Source: Hirschia sp964352025 (GTDB lineage Bacteria > Pseudomonadota > Alphaproteobacteria > Caulobacterales > Hyphomonadaceae). Taken from it: DNA of 64,000 nucleotides. The translations under genes were made by a program, and so were the position numbers. The stretch spans positions 1 through 64,000 of the forward strand of contig CAYGPZ010000009.1 of the NCBI GenBank assembly GCA_964352025.1. Reading direction: 5' to 3'. Below are positions 51,638-59,729 of this stretch, piece after piece; within the stretch, counting starts at the first letter, position 1, and the number at the start of each line of letters is the position of its first letter. The notes beneath the pieces are model-generated. The model made no database searches and was not told the origin of the DNA. It saw only the letters and a list, made by a program, of their open reading frames with translations.

Positions 51638-54025
51638 ATGAAGAGAAGATTTCAACTCGCTTTGTTAGCAAGCGCTAGCTTAGCTTTTACATCTAACGCT
51701 TTTGGTGATGCGGCTGCTGTAGCGGATGATGCATCCATCGAGATGGACACGATTGTTATCGTTGGAACAGGTAAAACTTACTCAGCTCTGGAAACAACTG
51801 AGAGCATGGTTCTTCAACAAGCACCTATCACATCTGTACTGGCTACAATTGATAATCTTCCAGGTGTGAGCGTTAATGAAGGTGACTCATACGGGTTTGA
51901 CGATTGGTCGACATCGCTTGCGCTTCGTGGCTTCCAAACAAACCTAGGTGAGCAGCAAATCGGTATCACAATTGATGGTCTACCAAATGGTGGATCAAAC
52001 TATGGTGGTGGTTCCAAAGCTAATCGTTTCATCGATCCAATGAATATGGGCGGCGCGATTGTATCACAGGGTACTGCAGATATCGCATCTCGTTCAAATG
52101 AAGCTCTTGGTGGAACAATAGATTTTCAAACTCAGAGCCCACTTGAAGACGAGCGTGTACGCTTTGGTGCGTCTTTAGGTGATCATGATGCACAACGCTT
52201 TGCAGTTCGCTATGACACAGGTCTGTTCTTCAACGATACGACCAAAGCCTGGGTGTCTTTGACATCCCAAACAGCGACAGACTTTCTGGAAGGTTCTGCA
52301 GAGAACGAGCGCGATCACTTCGCGGCTAAGATTGAGTCAAACCTAGGTAAACTTGACCTTACAGGTTATGTTTCTTTCGATGATACACACGAAGACAACT
52401 ATCAGCGTATCTACACTGCTGCTCAGTTTGAGAACAACCCAAATTCAGATGGCCTAACGGGTGAGTGGACAGGTATTCCTGCAATCGACCAAAACTATCG
52501 TCGTGGTTGGTCAACACTTCGCGAAAACCTATTTGCATATGTAAAAGCTGACTATGAAGTCATGGATGGCTTGAACATTAATGGATCAATCTATCGTCAC
52601 GATAATGACGGACGTGGTGATTGGGTTCCTCCTTATATTGTCGATTTGACAGGCGCAGTTACCGGTACACCAGGTAATCTTTATTCTTATGTTGGATCTG
52701 ATGGTCTTTCCGCTGATGCATTAGATGCAGATGCGTCACCAGTTCACTCATACCGTCACACACACTATCAAAAAGAGCGTACTGGTTTCACAGCGGATGT
52801 GGACTGGACAGCAGAATTCGGCGCAATCGAAAACACGGTTCGTGCTGGTATCTGGTATGAAGATGCAACTCGCTATGAATATCGTGACTGGCACGAAATA
52901 TCTGATGCTCGCGTTGGGCACGCTTTTAACTCTACACCATATTGGGTCCAGTATGATCGTGACTTCCCACAATCAACATTCAAGTGGTATTTAGAGGATC
53001 AAATTAAATTTGCAGACTTCACCGCGACTTTGGGTATCAAGCAGTTTACAAACGAGATTGAGCGTCAAAACAATTTTGACCTAACATCGACAACAGAAAA
53101 CTTCACTGTCGATTCTGAATCGGACATTCTGTTCTCTGGTGGTCTGTCTTACGCACCTTCAGCTGTAAAAGGTCTAGAATTCTTTGCAGGGTATGCAGAG
53201 AACTACAAAGCTCTGACAGATACTGTTTTTGAAGTACTGGTTACTTCAATTCCTGATCCAGAAACATCTGAAGCGGTAGAAGCGGGTGTTCGCTTTGCAA
53301 GTGATCGTTTCACAGCTAGTGCAGTTTACTTCCAGAACGATTTTGAAAACCGTCTTGTAACGCTATCAAATGCGATGGTGGATGGAATTGATTTCCTTGA
53401 AGCTTCTAATGGTGGATTTGCCAATGTTGGTGGGATTGAATCAACAGGATTTGAGCTTGCTGGGACATTAGAGGTAAATGACAACCTTTCACTCTATGCT
53501 TCTTACACGAATAATGACGCGACTTATCTTGGTATTGATAGTTCGGTTCTTTCTCCTGAAGCATTGGCTGGTTTGTCTGACGCACAAATTGCTGACGCAG
53601 TAGCGGCGTTGAACGACAATGCAGGTATCTGGGAAGGAAACCCGGTAGCTGGTATTGCGGACAATATGTTCGTTGTTTCTGCAGATTTCACTAAAGAAAA
53701 CTTCTTTGGTGGTCTTTCCACAAAATATACAGGCGAGCGCCCAGTGGCTGTTGGAAGAAACTTTGCACGTACAGATGCAAATGGCGCAACAGTCGCTCCA
53801 GTCTCACGTGCCTTTGGAACTTTCGACACTGATGAGTTCTGGGTCGCTGACCTTTACCTAGGTGTAAGAGGTGAGCAGCTCGGAGAGAACTTTGACGGTC
53901 TGGAATTCGTTCTGAACGTCAACAATCTGTTTGATGAAAGCTACTTAGGTACAATCGCATCAAACTCTGGTGCTTGGATTGGCGCACCACGTACTGTTGT
54001 ATTCTCAATTACAGCAGATTTCTAA
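51638..54025 (+). CDS. TonB-dependent outer-membrane receptor
   Basis: 795 residues from the ATG at 51638, which has GAGGGGA eight bases upstream. Signal peptide (QLALLASASLAFTSNAFG), then a TonB box-like stretch (DTIVIVG), the plug domain (VLATIDNLPGVSVNEGDSYGFDDWSTSLALRGF, NEALGGTIDF) and a long beta-barrel ending in the typical aromatic residue (VFSITADF). Imports an unknown large or rare substrate using TonB energy. The PhoD-like gene follows by 91 bases on the same strand, so both likely share one transcript controlled by the DeoR-type repressor. Confidence 0.94.
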   Translation: MKRRFQLALLASASLAFTSNAFGDAAAVADDASIEMDTIVIVGTGKTYSALETTESMVLQQAPITSVLATIDNLPGVSVNEGDSYGFDDWSTSLALRGFQTNLGEQQIGITIDGLPNGGSNYGGGSKANRFIDPMNMGGAIVSQGTADIASRSNEALGGTIDFQTQSPLEDERVRFGASLGDHDAQRFAVRYDTGLFFNDTTKAWVSLTSQTATDFLEGSAENERDHFAAKIESNLGKLDLTGYVSFDDTHEDNYQRIYTAAQFENNPNSDGLTGEWTGIPAIDQNYRRGWSTLRENLFAYVKADYEVMDGLNINGSIYRHDNDGRGDWVPPYIVDLTGAVTGTPGNLYSYVGSDGLSADALDADASPVHSYRHTHYQKERTGFTADVDWTAEFGAIENTVRAGIWYEDATRYEYRDWHEISDARVGHAFNSTPYWVQYDRDFPQSTFKWYLEDQIKFADFTATLGIKQFTNEIERQNNFDLTSTTENFTVDSESDILFSGGLSYAPSAVKGLEFFAGYAENYKALTDTVFEVLVTSIPDPETSEAVEAGVRFASDRFTASAVYFQNDFENRLVTLSNAMVDGIDFLEASNGGFANVGGIESTGFELAGTLEVNDNLSLYASYTNNDATYLGIDSSVLSPEALAGLSDAQIADAVAALNDNAGIWEGNPVAGIADNMFVVSADFTKENFFGGLSTKYTGERPVAVGRNFARTDANGATVAPVSRAFGTFDTDEFWVADLYLGVRGEQLGENFDGLEFVLNVNNLFDESYLGTIASNSGAWIGAPRTVVFSITADF

Positions 54026-54116
54026 AACTCAAAAACTGAAGCAAACTGGAGGACGAACACTATCCCTGTTCGTCCTCATTCTTCGTTCTAACAATTGCTT
54101 TTCTGGAGATAAGAAA

Positions 54117-55805
54117 ATGAGTTTCTCACGTCGTCAAACACTGGGTATAATGGCTGCTGGTGGCCTCGCTGCCTGCTCACAATCTAAACTATCTCCTGAA
54201 ACAGATACAAAACCAAAACCTTCAGATGGTGACGTGTTTTTGCATGGAGTTGCCAGTGGTGATCCTAAAGCAAATAGTGTGATAATCTGGAGCCGCGTGT
54301 CGGGGCAATCAGAACCCGTCACTGTGCTATGGGAAGTCTCACAAGATCGAGATTTCACGAACACTACTCAATCTGGTGAGACAACGACTTCAGAAGACAA
54401 AGACTTTACAGTCAAAGCCGACCCGAATGAGTTGGTTGCAGGTGAAACATATTTTTACCGCTTTAAATTGGGCGACAATTATTCTCCAATTGGTCGCATG
54501 AAAACTTTGCCAGAGGACGAGCTTGATAAATTAGGTATCGCACTCGCGTCTTGTTCTAATTATGCATTTGGCTTTTTCAACGCATATGACGCTATTGCAA
54601 AAGATGATGCGATTGATGTCGTTCTCCATACGGGAGACTACATTTATGAATATGGAGGTGAAGATGGATGGGGACATGAGACAGCCAAAACCATTGGCCG
54701 TGTGCACGCCCCTAAACACGAGATAATTTCGCTAGATGATTATAGAAAGCGTCATGCACAATATAAGACAGATGCAGGTTCAATGGCGATGCACGCTGCA
54801 CATCCGCTAATCTGTATTTGGGACGATCATGAAAGCGCAAATAACCCATGGAAAGATGGCGCTCAAAATCATACCGATGCAACAGAGGGCACATGGGATG
54901 CGCGTCGCGAAGCTTCCGTGCGAGCCTATTATGAGTGGATGCCTATTCGTGAGCCAGAAGGGGACCAAAGCCGAGAAGAAGCATGGCGGACTTATGTGTT
55001 TGGTGATCTGGCAAGTTTGATCACGATGGAATGTCGTCATACGGGACGTGATCAGCAGGTTGATTATCTAAAACATGTAGCCAGTATTACATCTGATGAA
55101 GCCCGCAATAAATTCATGGCTGAAGTCATAAACGATCCAAGTCGTGAAATGATTTCAGCACGCATGAAAGATGTCCTGAAATCTAGCCTTGGCCAATCCG
55201 TTGAAAACGGCGAACCATGGCGCTTGATTGGAAATACGTCTCCAATCGCACGTATGCCAGTTCCGGATGTGTCTAAGCATGGCATCACACCTGATATGAA
55301 TAAAGATCCTGCTGGTATTTGGACGCAAGCATTATTCTGGAAAGGGAAGTGGAACTTACCGTTCTATACCGATACGTGGGATGGTTATCCGGCCGCGAGA
55401 GAAAATTTATACGCGCTCTCAAAGGAAGTAGGCGCGAACGATCTTTTATTCCTGACAGGCGACAGTCACTCATTCTGGGCGAACGACCTGAATGATGAAG
55501 ATGGAAACGCAATGGGAATTGAGATTGGTACAGCGGGTATCTCTTCTCCGGGTGATTTCGTCGAAAGCGGCTGGCCAGATGATGTCGCTGAGAAGTTAGA
55601 CCGCATTTTCGAGAAAGAGCTAGACGAAGTGAAATGGACTGACAATCTACACCAAGGCTATGTCAGAGTTGTTTTGACAAAAACTCAAGCTGTTTCAGAT
55701 TTTGTGACAGTCGATACAGTTCTGTCGACTGATTATAAGACCAAAATTGTTCACTCAGAAACTGTCCAGAGACATTCAGATTCAATTGCGTTTCTAGAAA
55801 CTTAG
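54117..55805 (+). CDS. PhoD-like alkaline phosphatase, Tat-exported
   Basis: 562 residues from the ATG at 54117 (TGGAGAT upstream). N-terminal twin-arginine motif SRRQTLGIMAAGG followed by a LAAC lipobox, so probably a Tat-exported lipoprotein. A fibronectin-like N-terminal domain (FLHGVASGDPKANSVIIWSRV) leads to the metallophosphatase core: HTGDYIYEYGG, CIWDDHESANN, LTGDSHSFW. PhoD enzymes cleave phosphomonoesters or diesters using iron and calcium. Between the TonB receptor and the broken permease gene; suggests organophosphate hydrolysis in the periplasm. Confidence 0.93.
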   Translation: MSFSRRQTLGIMAAGGLAACSQSKLSPETDTKPKPSDGDVFLHGVASGDPKANSVIIWSRVSGQSEPVTVLWEVSQDRDFTNTTQSGETTTSEDKDFTVKADPNELVAGETYFYRFKLGDNYSPIGRMKTLPEDELDKLGIALASCSNYAFGFFNAYDAIAKDDAIDVVLHTGDYIYEYGGEDGWGHETAKTIGRVHAPKHEIISLDDYRKRHAQYKTDAGSMAMHAAHPLICIWDDHESANNPWKDGAQNHTDATEGTWDARREASVRAYYEWMPIREPEGDQSREEAWRTYVFGDLASLITMECRHTGRDQQVDYLKHVASITSDEARNKFMAEVINDPSREMISARMKDVLKSSLGQSVENGEPWRLIGNTSPIARMPVPDVSKHGITPDMNKDPAGIWTQALFWKGKWNLPFYTDTWDGYPAARENLYALSKEVGANDLLFLTGDSHSFWANDLNDEDGNAMGIEIGTAGISSPGDFVESGWPDDVAEKLDRIFEKELDEVKWTDNLHQGYVRVVLTKTQAVSDFVTVDTVLSTDYKTKIVHSETVQRHSDSIAFLET

Positions 55806-55893
55806 AAGCGGCATCAAAACTGACATAACATACTGCTAGCCTCAGATGATTGTTCATTTGGGGCTGACAGTGTTTTATCCTTTTTCTTACATC

Positions 55894-57174
55894 ATGAAAA
55901 TTCGAGCCAATTCGCTATTCTTCGTATGTGTTGCGGGGCTTGCGTCTTTCTCAGCCTATTTTTCGATGTACGCTTTTCGTAAGCCCATTACCGTCGCCAC
56001 ATTTGAAGGTGTCGCTCAGGTATGGGGATCCTTAGATTATAAGGTCGCTGTTATTTTGTTCCAGCTGCTGGGATATGCGCTGTCTAAATGGATCGGGGTG
56101 AGGGTGATTTCCTCTCATCAACCCCATCAGCGTGGCTGGATGATTATTTGTTTGATTTTCATTTCCTGGCTCGCTCTTTTGGGTTTTGCTGTCATCCCGG
56201 CACCTTGGAATTTGACGATGGTGTTTATCAACAGTCTACCACTGGGCATGATTTGGGGATTTGTCTTTGCGTGGGTTGAGGGCAGGCGAACAACTGAAAT
56301 TCTAAGCGCCATATTGTGCGCTAGTTTTATCTTTGCATCAGGTGCGGTAAAGTCCGTTGGGGCTTGGCTGATGCATGTTCACAACGTATCCGAAATATGG
56401 ATGCCAGCCGTCACTGCTGCAATTTTTACATTACCACTTCTTGTTTCAATTGCCGCGTTATCCCATTTGCCGCCTCCATCCTCTCAAGATGTTTCGGAAA
56501 GACGCGCGCGTGTCGCCATGACTGGCAAGGATAGACAAAAAAGCATCAAAATGATTGGCATCCCAATGCTCTTGCTCATTGTGTCATACATTTTGTTGAC
56601 GGCTTTTAGAGACTTTAGAGCAAGCTTTGCTGCAGAAATCTAGACTGATCTTGGCTATGATAAAGCTATTGCTGCCTTCACTTATAGTGAAATTCCAACG
56701 ACAATTGGCATATTGATATTGCTCGCCTTTCTAACTTTTGTGCGGAGTAATAAACGGGCCTATAAACTCATCAACATATTCATTGTGCTGGGATTTTGTA
56801 TCATTGGCTTATCTACGTTTGCGTTCCAAAAACATATGATCTCACCCATGCTGTGGGTTACCCTAACCGGAACAGGACTATATCTGGCCTATGTGCCGTT
56901 TGGGACAATCCTGTTTGATCGCTTGATTGCCGAAACGGGGGCTGCCGGAAACGCCGGATTTCTTATCTATTTAGCAGATGCCTTTGGATATACGACAAGC
57001 TTGGCCGCCCTACTTATCCGTCAATTTGCAGTCCCCGATATCAATTGGGCGACTTTTTTCATGGGACAAGCCTATTTCACATCTGTGATAGGAGTCGTTT
57101 TTGCAATTGCTTCTGTTATCGTGCTGTCTTGGCGAAATGGATCCGATAGACATCCAATGACGATTATGAATTAA
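55894..57174 (+). pseudogene. DUF5690 MFS-like permease, interrupted by an amber codon
   Basis: One continuous reading frame (start near 55846-55894) broken by TAG at 56641-56643, codon 250 counted from 55894. Both halves belong to one DUF5690 protein: SAYFSMYAFRKPITVATFEG in the first, and after the stop TDLGYDKAIAAFTYSEIP continuing to several helices. Relatives carry Trp at this point (FAAEI-W), so TGG to TAG is the likely change. About 12 membrane helices in total. The SMYAFRK motif recalls organophosphate antiporters. Either a recent pseudogene or rescued by suppression. Confidence 0.85.
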
Positions 57175-57220
57175 GGCAGAGGGAGTTAGTACCAACTCTT
57201 GCCCATTTAAGTCCTATTGA

Positions 57221-57282
57221 AAAGTGGGACACTTTGAAACAAAACAATGCGGTTTTATGCGGTATTTCAATAGTCCCACTTT
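57221..57282. repeat. Right-end inverted repeat with GTGGGAC
   Basis: AAAGTGGGAC (57221-57230) and its complement GTCCCACTTT (57273-57282), just inside attR. Shares the GTGGGAC core with the left-end pair. Confidence 0.5.
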
Positions 57283-57315
57283 GTGTAGTGATTTGAATGT
57301 ATTAATTTTTGTGTA

Positions 57316-57339
57316 TCCCTCCGGGCCTACCAAAAGAGA
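57316..57339 (+). repeat. Right attachment repeat (attR)
   Basis: Identical to the 24 bases at 50354-50377 covering the tRNA 3' end. No other tRNA arm is present here, so it is a fragment and not a second gene. The stretch 57175-57497 holds only this, the inverted repeat and AT-rich sequence. Confidence 0.85.
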
Positions 57340-57497
57340 ATTTCAAGGGTATCAAAATGATATCAAATTACCCTAAAAATTACAGAAGCATTTGATGAAG
57401 CTGAAATAACTCCGCTTGGCTTAAAGTTTGGGAATTATGCTTAGAGCTAAGAAAGTGTTTTCAGAGAAAGTTGAAGATTGACTCTTTCTGCTAAATA

Positions 57498-57512
57498 GAA
57501 CAAAAAGAGAAC
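57498..57512 (+). promoter_or_regulatory. LexA (SOS) box of the mutasome operon
   Basis: GAAC-AAAAAGA-GAAC, the alphaproteobacterial LexA site in its inverted reading (GAAC-N7-GAAC). It ends two bases before the ATG of imuA, overlapping where a ribosome site would be, so LexA would block initiation directly or the true start is further in. A possible -35 TTGACT lies at 57478-57483. Confidence 0.85.
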
Positions 57513-57514
57513 AA

Positions 57515-58255
57515 ATGTCTATTTTGTCCTTGATACCTGACCAATATGCGTCATCCAAAGTTTCACTTGTCAAGGTGAGAGAAGAAGCTGCTTTTCCATT
57601 TGGATTAGCAGAAAAAGGGCTGCATGAGTGCGTTGAAAACAAGTTTGGCGATATGAGCGCTTTAGCGGGCTTTGTGCTTGCGAATGTGAAGTCTAAAGGC
57701 GCAATACTCTGGGTAAAGCAATACAAGCTAACACAAGAGCACGGCGCTCTTTTGCCGAGTGGGACCAGAACTTTCCAAAATACCAACTCTCCTTGTTTAC
57801 ATGTGAAAACGTCCAAACGGATGGATGTTCTTTGGACGGTTGAAGAGGGCATTAAATCGGGCGGAGTTAGTCTTGTCATTGGTGAGGTCGATGAAGCTGA
57901 CTTTACAGCGACGCGGCGGTTGAAGCTGGCAAGTGAACGCTATGGTGTCCCTGTGGTTCTGCTTATGCCTCATACACGCGAAGGTATTAGCGCATGCGAG
58001 ACACGTTGGCGGATTAGCAGCAAGCCATCTAAGCCCAATCCATATGATGTAAAGGCACCAGGATTTTCATGCTGGCAGGCCAAGCTGGAGCGTTGTCGAC
58101 CAGCCCCGGCACGCGTTGGGGACGTGTTTGATCTGGAGTATGATGATGAAGCGTTATCTTTACGCGTGGTTTCCGGAATGGCCGCTAGACAGGCTAAGAC
58201 GCACAAAACGTCAGCAGATGCAGATAAGGCCATCAAAATCAGCAAAACCGCCTAA
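57515..58255 (+). CDS. imuA: ImuA, RecA-like mutasome factor
   Basis: 246-residue SulA/RecA-like protein of the SOS mutasome. It recruits or regulates the ImuB-DnaE2 complex. Marks: FPFGLAEKGLHECVENKFGDMSALAGFVLANV and the following CLHVKTSKRMDVLWTVEEGIKSGG, LVIGEVDEADFTATRRLKLASERYGVPVVLL. The ATP site of RecA is largely lost. The start at 57515 is the only ATG giving normal length. Its 3' end overlaps imuB by about 110 bases in another frame. Confidence 0.93.
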   Translation: MSILSLIPDQYASSKVSLVKVREEAAFPFGLAEKGLHECVENKFGDMSALAGFVLANVKSKGAILWVKQYKLTQEHGALLPSGTRTFQNTNSPCLHVKTSKRMDVLWTVEEGIKSGGVSLVIGEVDEADFTATRRLKLASERYGVPVVLLMPHTREGISACETRWRISSKPSKPNPYDVKAPGFSCWQAKLERCRPAPARVGDVFDLEYDDEALSLRVVSGMAARQAKTHKTSADADKAIKISKTA

Positions 58256-59729
58256 GCCCATTCCATTTGTATTGGTCGAAAAAGGGCCGCATGGCGTGAG
58301 GGTGGCGGCGGTAAACCGTACAGCACGGAAGTTTAATATACATCGTGAGCTTGCCTTCACAGATGCGCGGGCACGTGCACCTGATTTGATGTTTGAAGAG
58401 GTTGATCGAGCAGCTGATAGAGCAGCATTGCAAAAACTAGCCGATTGGATGGTTCGTTTCTCTCCTCGTGTCAGTATGGATGGTGATGATGCGATTGTTA
58501 TGGAGACAACGGGGCTTGATCATCTATTTGATGGGGAGATCAAGCTGATTGATCAAGTGAAGGCGCGTCTGAAGCGGAATGGTTATAACGCGCAAATTGC
58601 CATTGCAGGTACGCTTGGTGCAGCTAATGCGTTGGCGCGTTTTGGTGTCTATTCTGAAGGTGTATTTATCAGTCAGCCTACGCAGGAAAAACAGGACTTA
58701 GCTCAATTACCTGTTCAGGCATTACGTTTGTCAGATAAGACTGTTCAGCTTTTGCGTCGCTTTGGTTTGACACGTATTGAGCAGCTTTATGGATTAGACC
58801 GCAAAGCATTAGCGCGGCGTTTTACATCCCGGGAAGCAATTGATGCTGTTGTCTTGCGGCTCGATCAGGCTTTGGGCGTCAGGCATGAACCTATCAAGCC
58901 CCTTATCCCAGAACCTGAATGGGCGGTGCGTTTGCCATGTCCTGAACCTGTGGCGGCACAAGAAGGTGTTGAGTATGCATTAGACCAGCTTTTACCGCAG
59001 CTATGTCAAAAGCTGGATACGCATGGTTTAGGCGCTCGTGATTTTTATTTTCATAGTTTTGGTGTTGATGGAAAACACTCTTATATCAATATCTCATCTG
59101 CGAGTGCGGTTCGCGATGCCAAACATATCAGGAGACTACTCAAAGAGCATATTGAGGAGATTAATCCGGGCTTTGGTATTGATCTGTTTATGCTCTGCGC
59201 AGCACGTACAGAACGTATTGATCAGGATGTGCAGCCTTTATCAGCGGATATGACAGGCGGTTTTGATGAAGAGGCTTTTATACGTTTAGCCGACCGTCTG
59301 GCTGTTCGTCTGGGCGATAAAGCTGTCCAGATGCCGATATATAATGAGAGCCATATTCCAGAGCGTGCTGAAGGTTATGCAAAGTTTGAAACGCATTTGA
59401 TGAAAGAAGCGAGTGCGTCACAAATTATGGGGCCGCGTCCTTTGCGTTTATTTGATGTACCTGAACAGGTTGAGGTCGTTGCAGAAGTGCCAGATGGACC
59501 ACCTGCGCGGCTGATATGGCGGCGCGTCATGCGCAAAATAGTGCGCGCGGATGGGCCAGAGCGTATCGCGCCGGAATGGTGGAAGCTTACAGAAAAAGGA
59601 GCACGAGCACGCGACTATTATCGTGTGGAAGATGAAGAAGGCTATCGTTACTGGATTTATCGTGATGGCCTCTATGATGATAATCGCGGCGGACCACCTC
59701 AATGGTATGTGCATGGGCTGTTTGCGTGA
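58143..59729 (+). CDS. imuB: ImuB, catalytically inactive Y-family polymerase
   Basis: 528 residues from the ATG at 58143 (or 58146), with CTGGAG a few bases upstream. The Y-family fold is present but lacks the polymerase metal site: the N-terminal strand reads RYLYAWFPEWPLDRLRR where active enzymes have two Asp. It bridges ImuA, DnaE2 and the beta clamp; the segment LAQLPVQALRL near residue 190 lies in the thumb, and a clamp-binding motif is expected in the middle region. Overlaps imuA by 113 bases and dnaE2 by four (GTGA). Confidence 0.95.
   Translation: MMKRYLYAWFPEWPLDRLRRTKRQQMQIRPSKSAKPPKPIPFVLVEKGPHGVRVAAVNRTARKFNIHRELAFTDARARAPDLMFEEVDRAADRAALQKLADWMVRFSPRVSMDGDDAIVMETTGLDHLFDGEIKLIDQVKARLKRNGYNAQIAIAGTLGAANALARFGVYSEGVFISQPTQEKQDLAQLPVQALRLSDKTVQLLRRFGLTRIEQLYGLDRKALARRFTSREAIDAVVLRLDQALGVRHEPIKPLIPEPEWAVRLPCPEPVAAQEGVEYALDQLLPQLCQKLDTHGLGARDFYFHSFGVDGKHSYINISSASAVRDAKHIRRLLKEHIEEINPGFGIDLFMLCAARTERIDQDVQPLSADMTGGFDEEAFIRLADRLAVRLGDKAVQMPIYNESHIPERAEGYAKFETHLMKEASASQIMGPRPLRLFDVPEQVEVVAEVPDGPPARLIWRRVMRKIVRADGPERIAPEWWKLTEKGARARDYYRVEDEEGYRYWIYRDGLYDDNRGGPPQWYVHGLFA

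Larger units (their letters stand above)
50378..57339. mobile_element. tRNA-integrated genomic island, about 7 kb, no integrase
   Basis: Bounded by 24-base direct repeats of the tRNA-Met 3' end. Contents: DeoR-type repressor, TonB-dependent receptor, PhoD-like phosphatase, and a broken DUF5690 permease gene. GTGGGAC motifs recur at both ends (50413, 50435, 57224 and inverted at 57273), resembling integrase arm sites. No integrase, transposase or relaxase gene is present, so the island is either stranded or mobilised in trans. Confidence 0.75.

Noticed and set aside
53970..54116. Longer start for the PhoD-like gene overlapping the TonB receptor gene
   Set aside because: The extension overlaps the receptor end and hides the Tat signal; the ATG at 54117 has a good ribosome site and an export signal at the right place.
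57316..57339. A second tRNA gene
   Set aside because: Only the 3' 17 bases plus downstream flank of the tRNA are present; there is no D or anticodon arm. It is the right attachment repeat.
57340..57432. Short frame just beyond attR encoding about 27 residues
   Set aside because: Too short, no start codon or ribosome site, no recognisable similarity; could be leftover sequence but cannot be supported.
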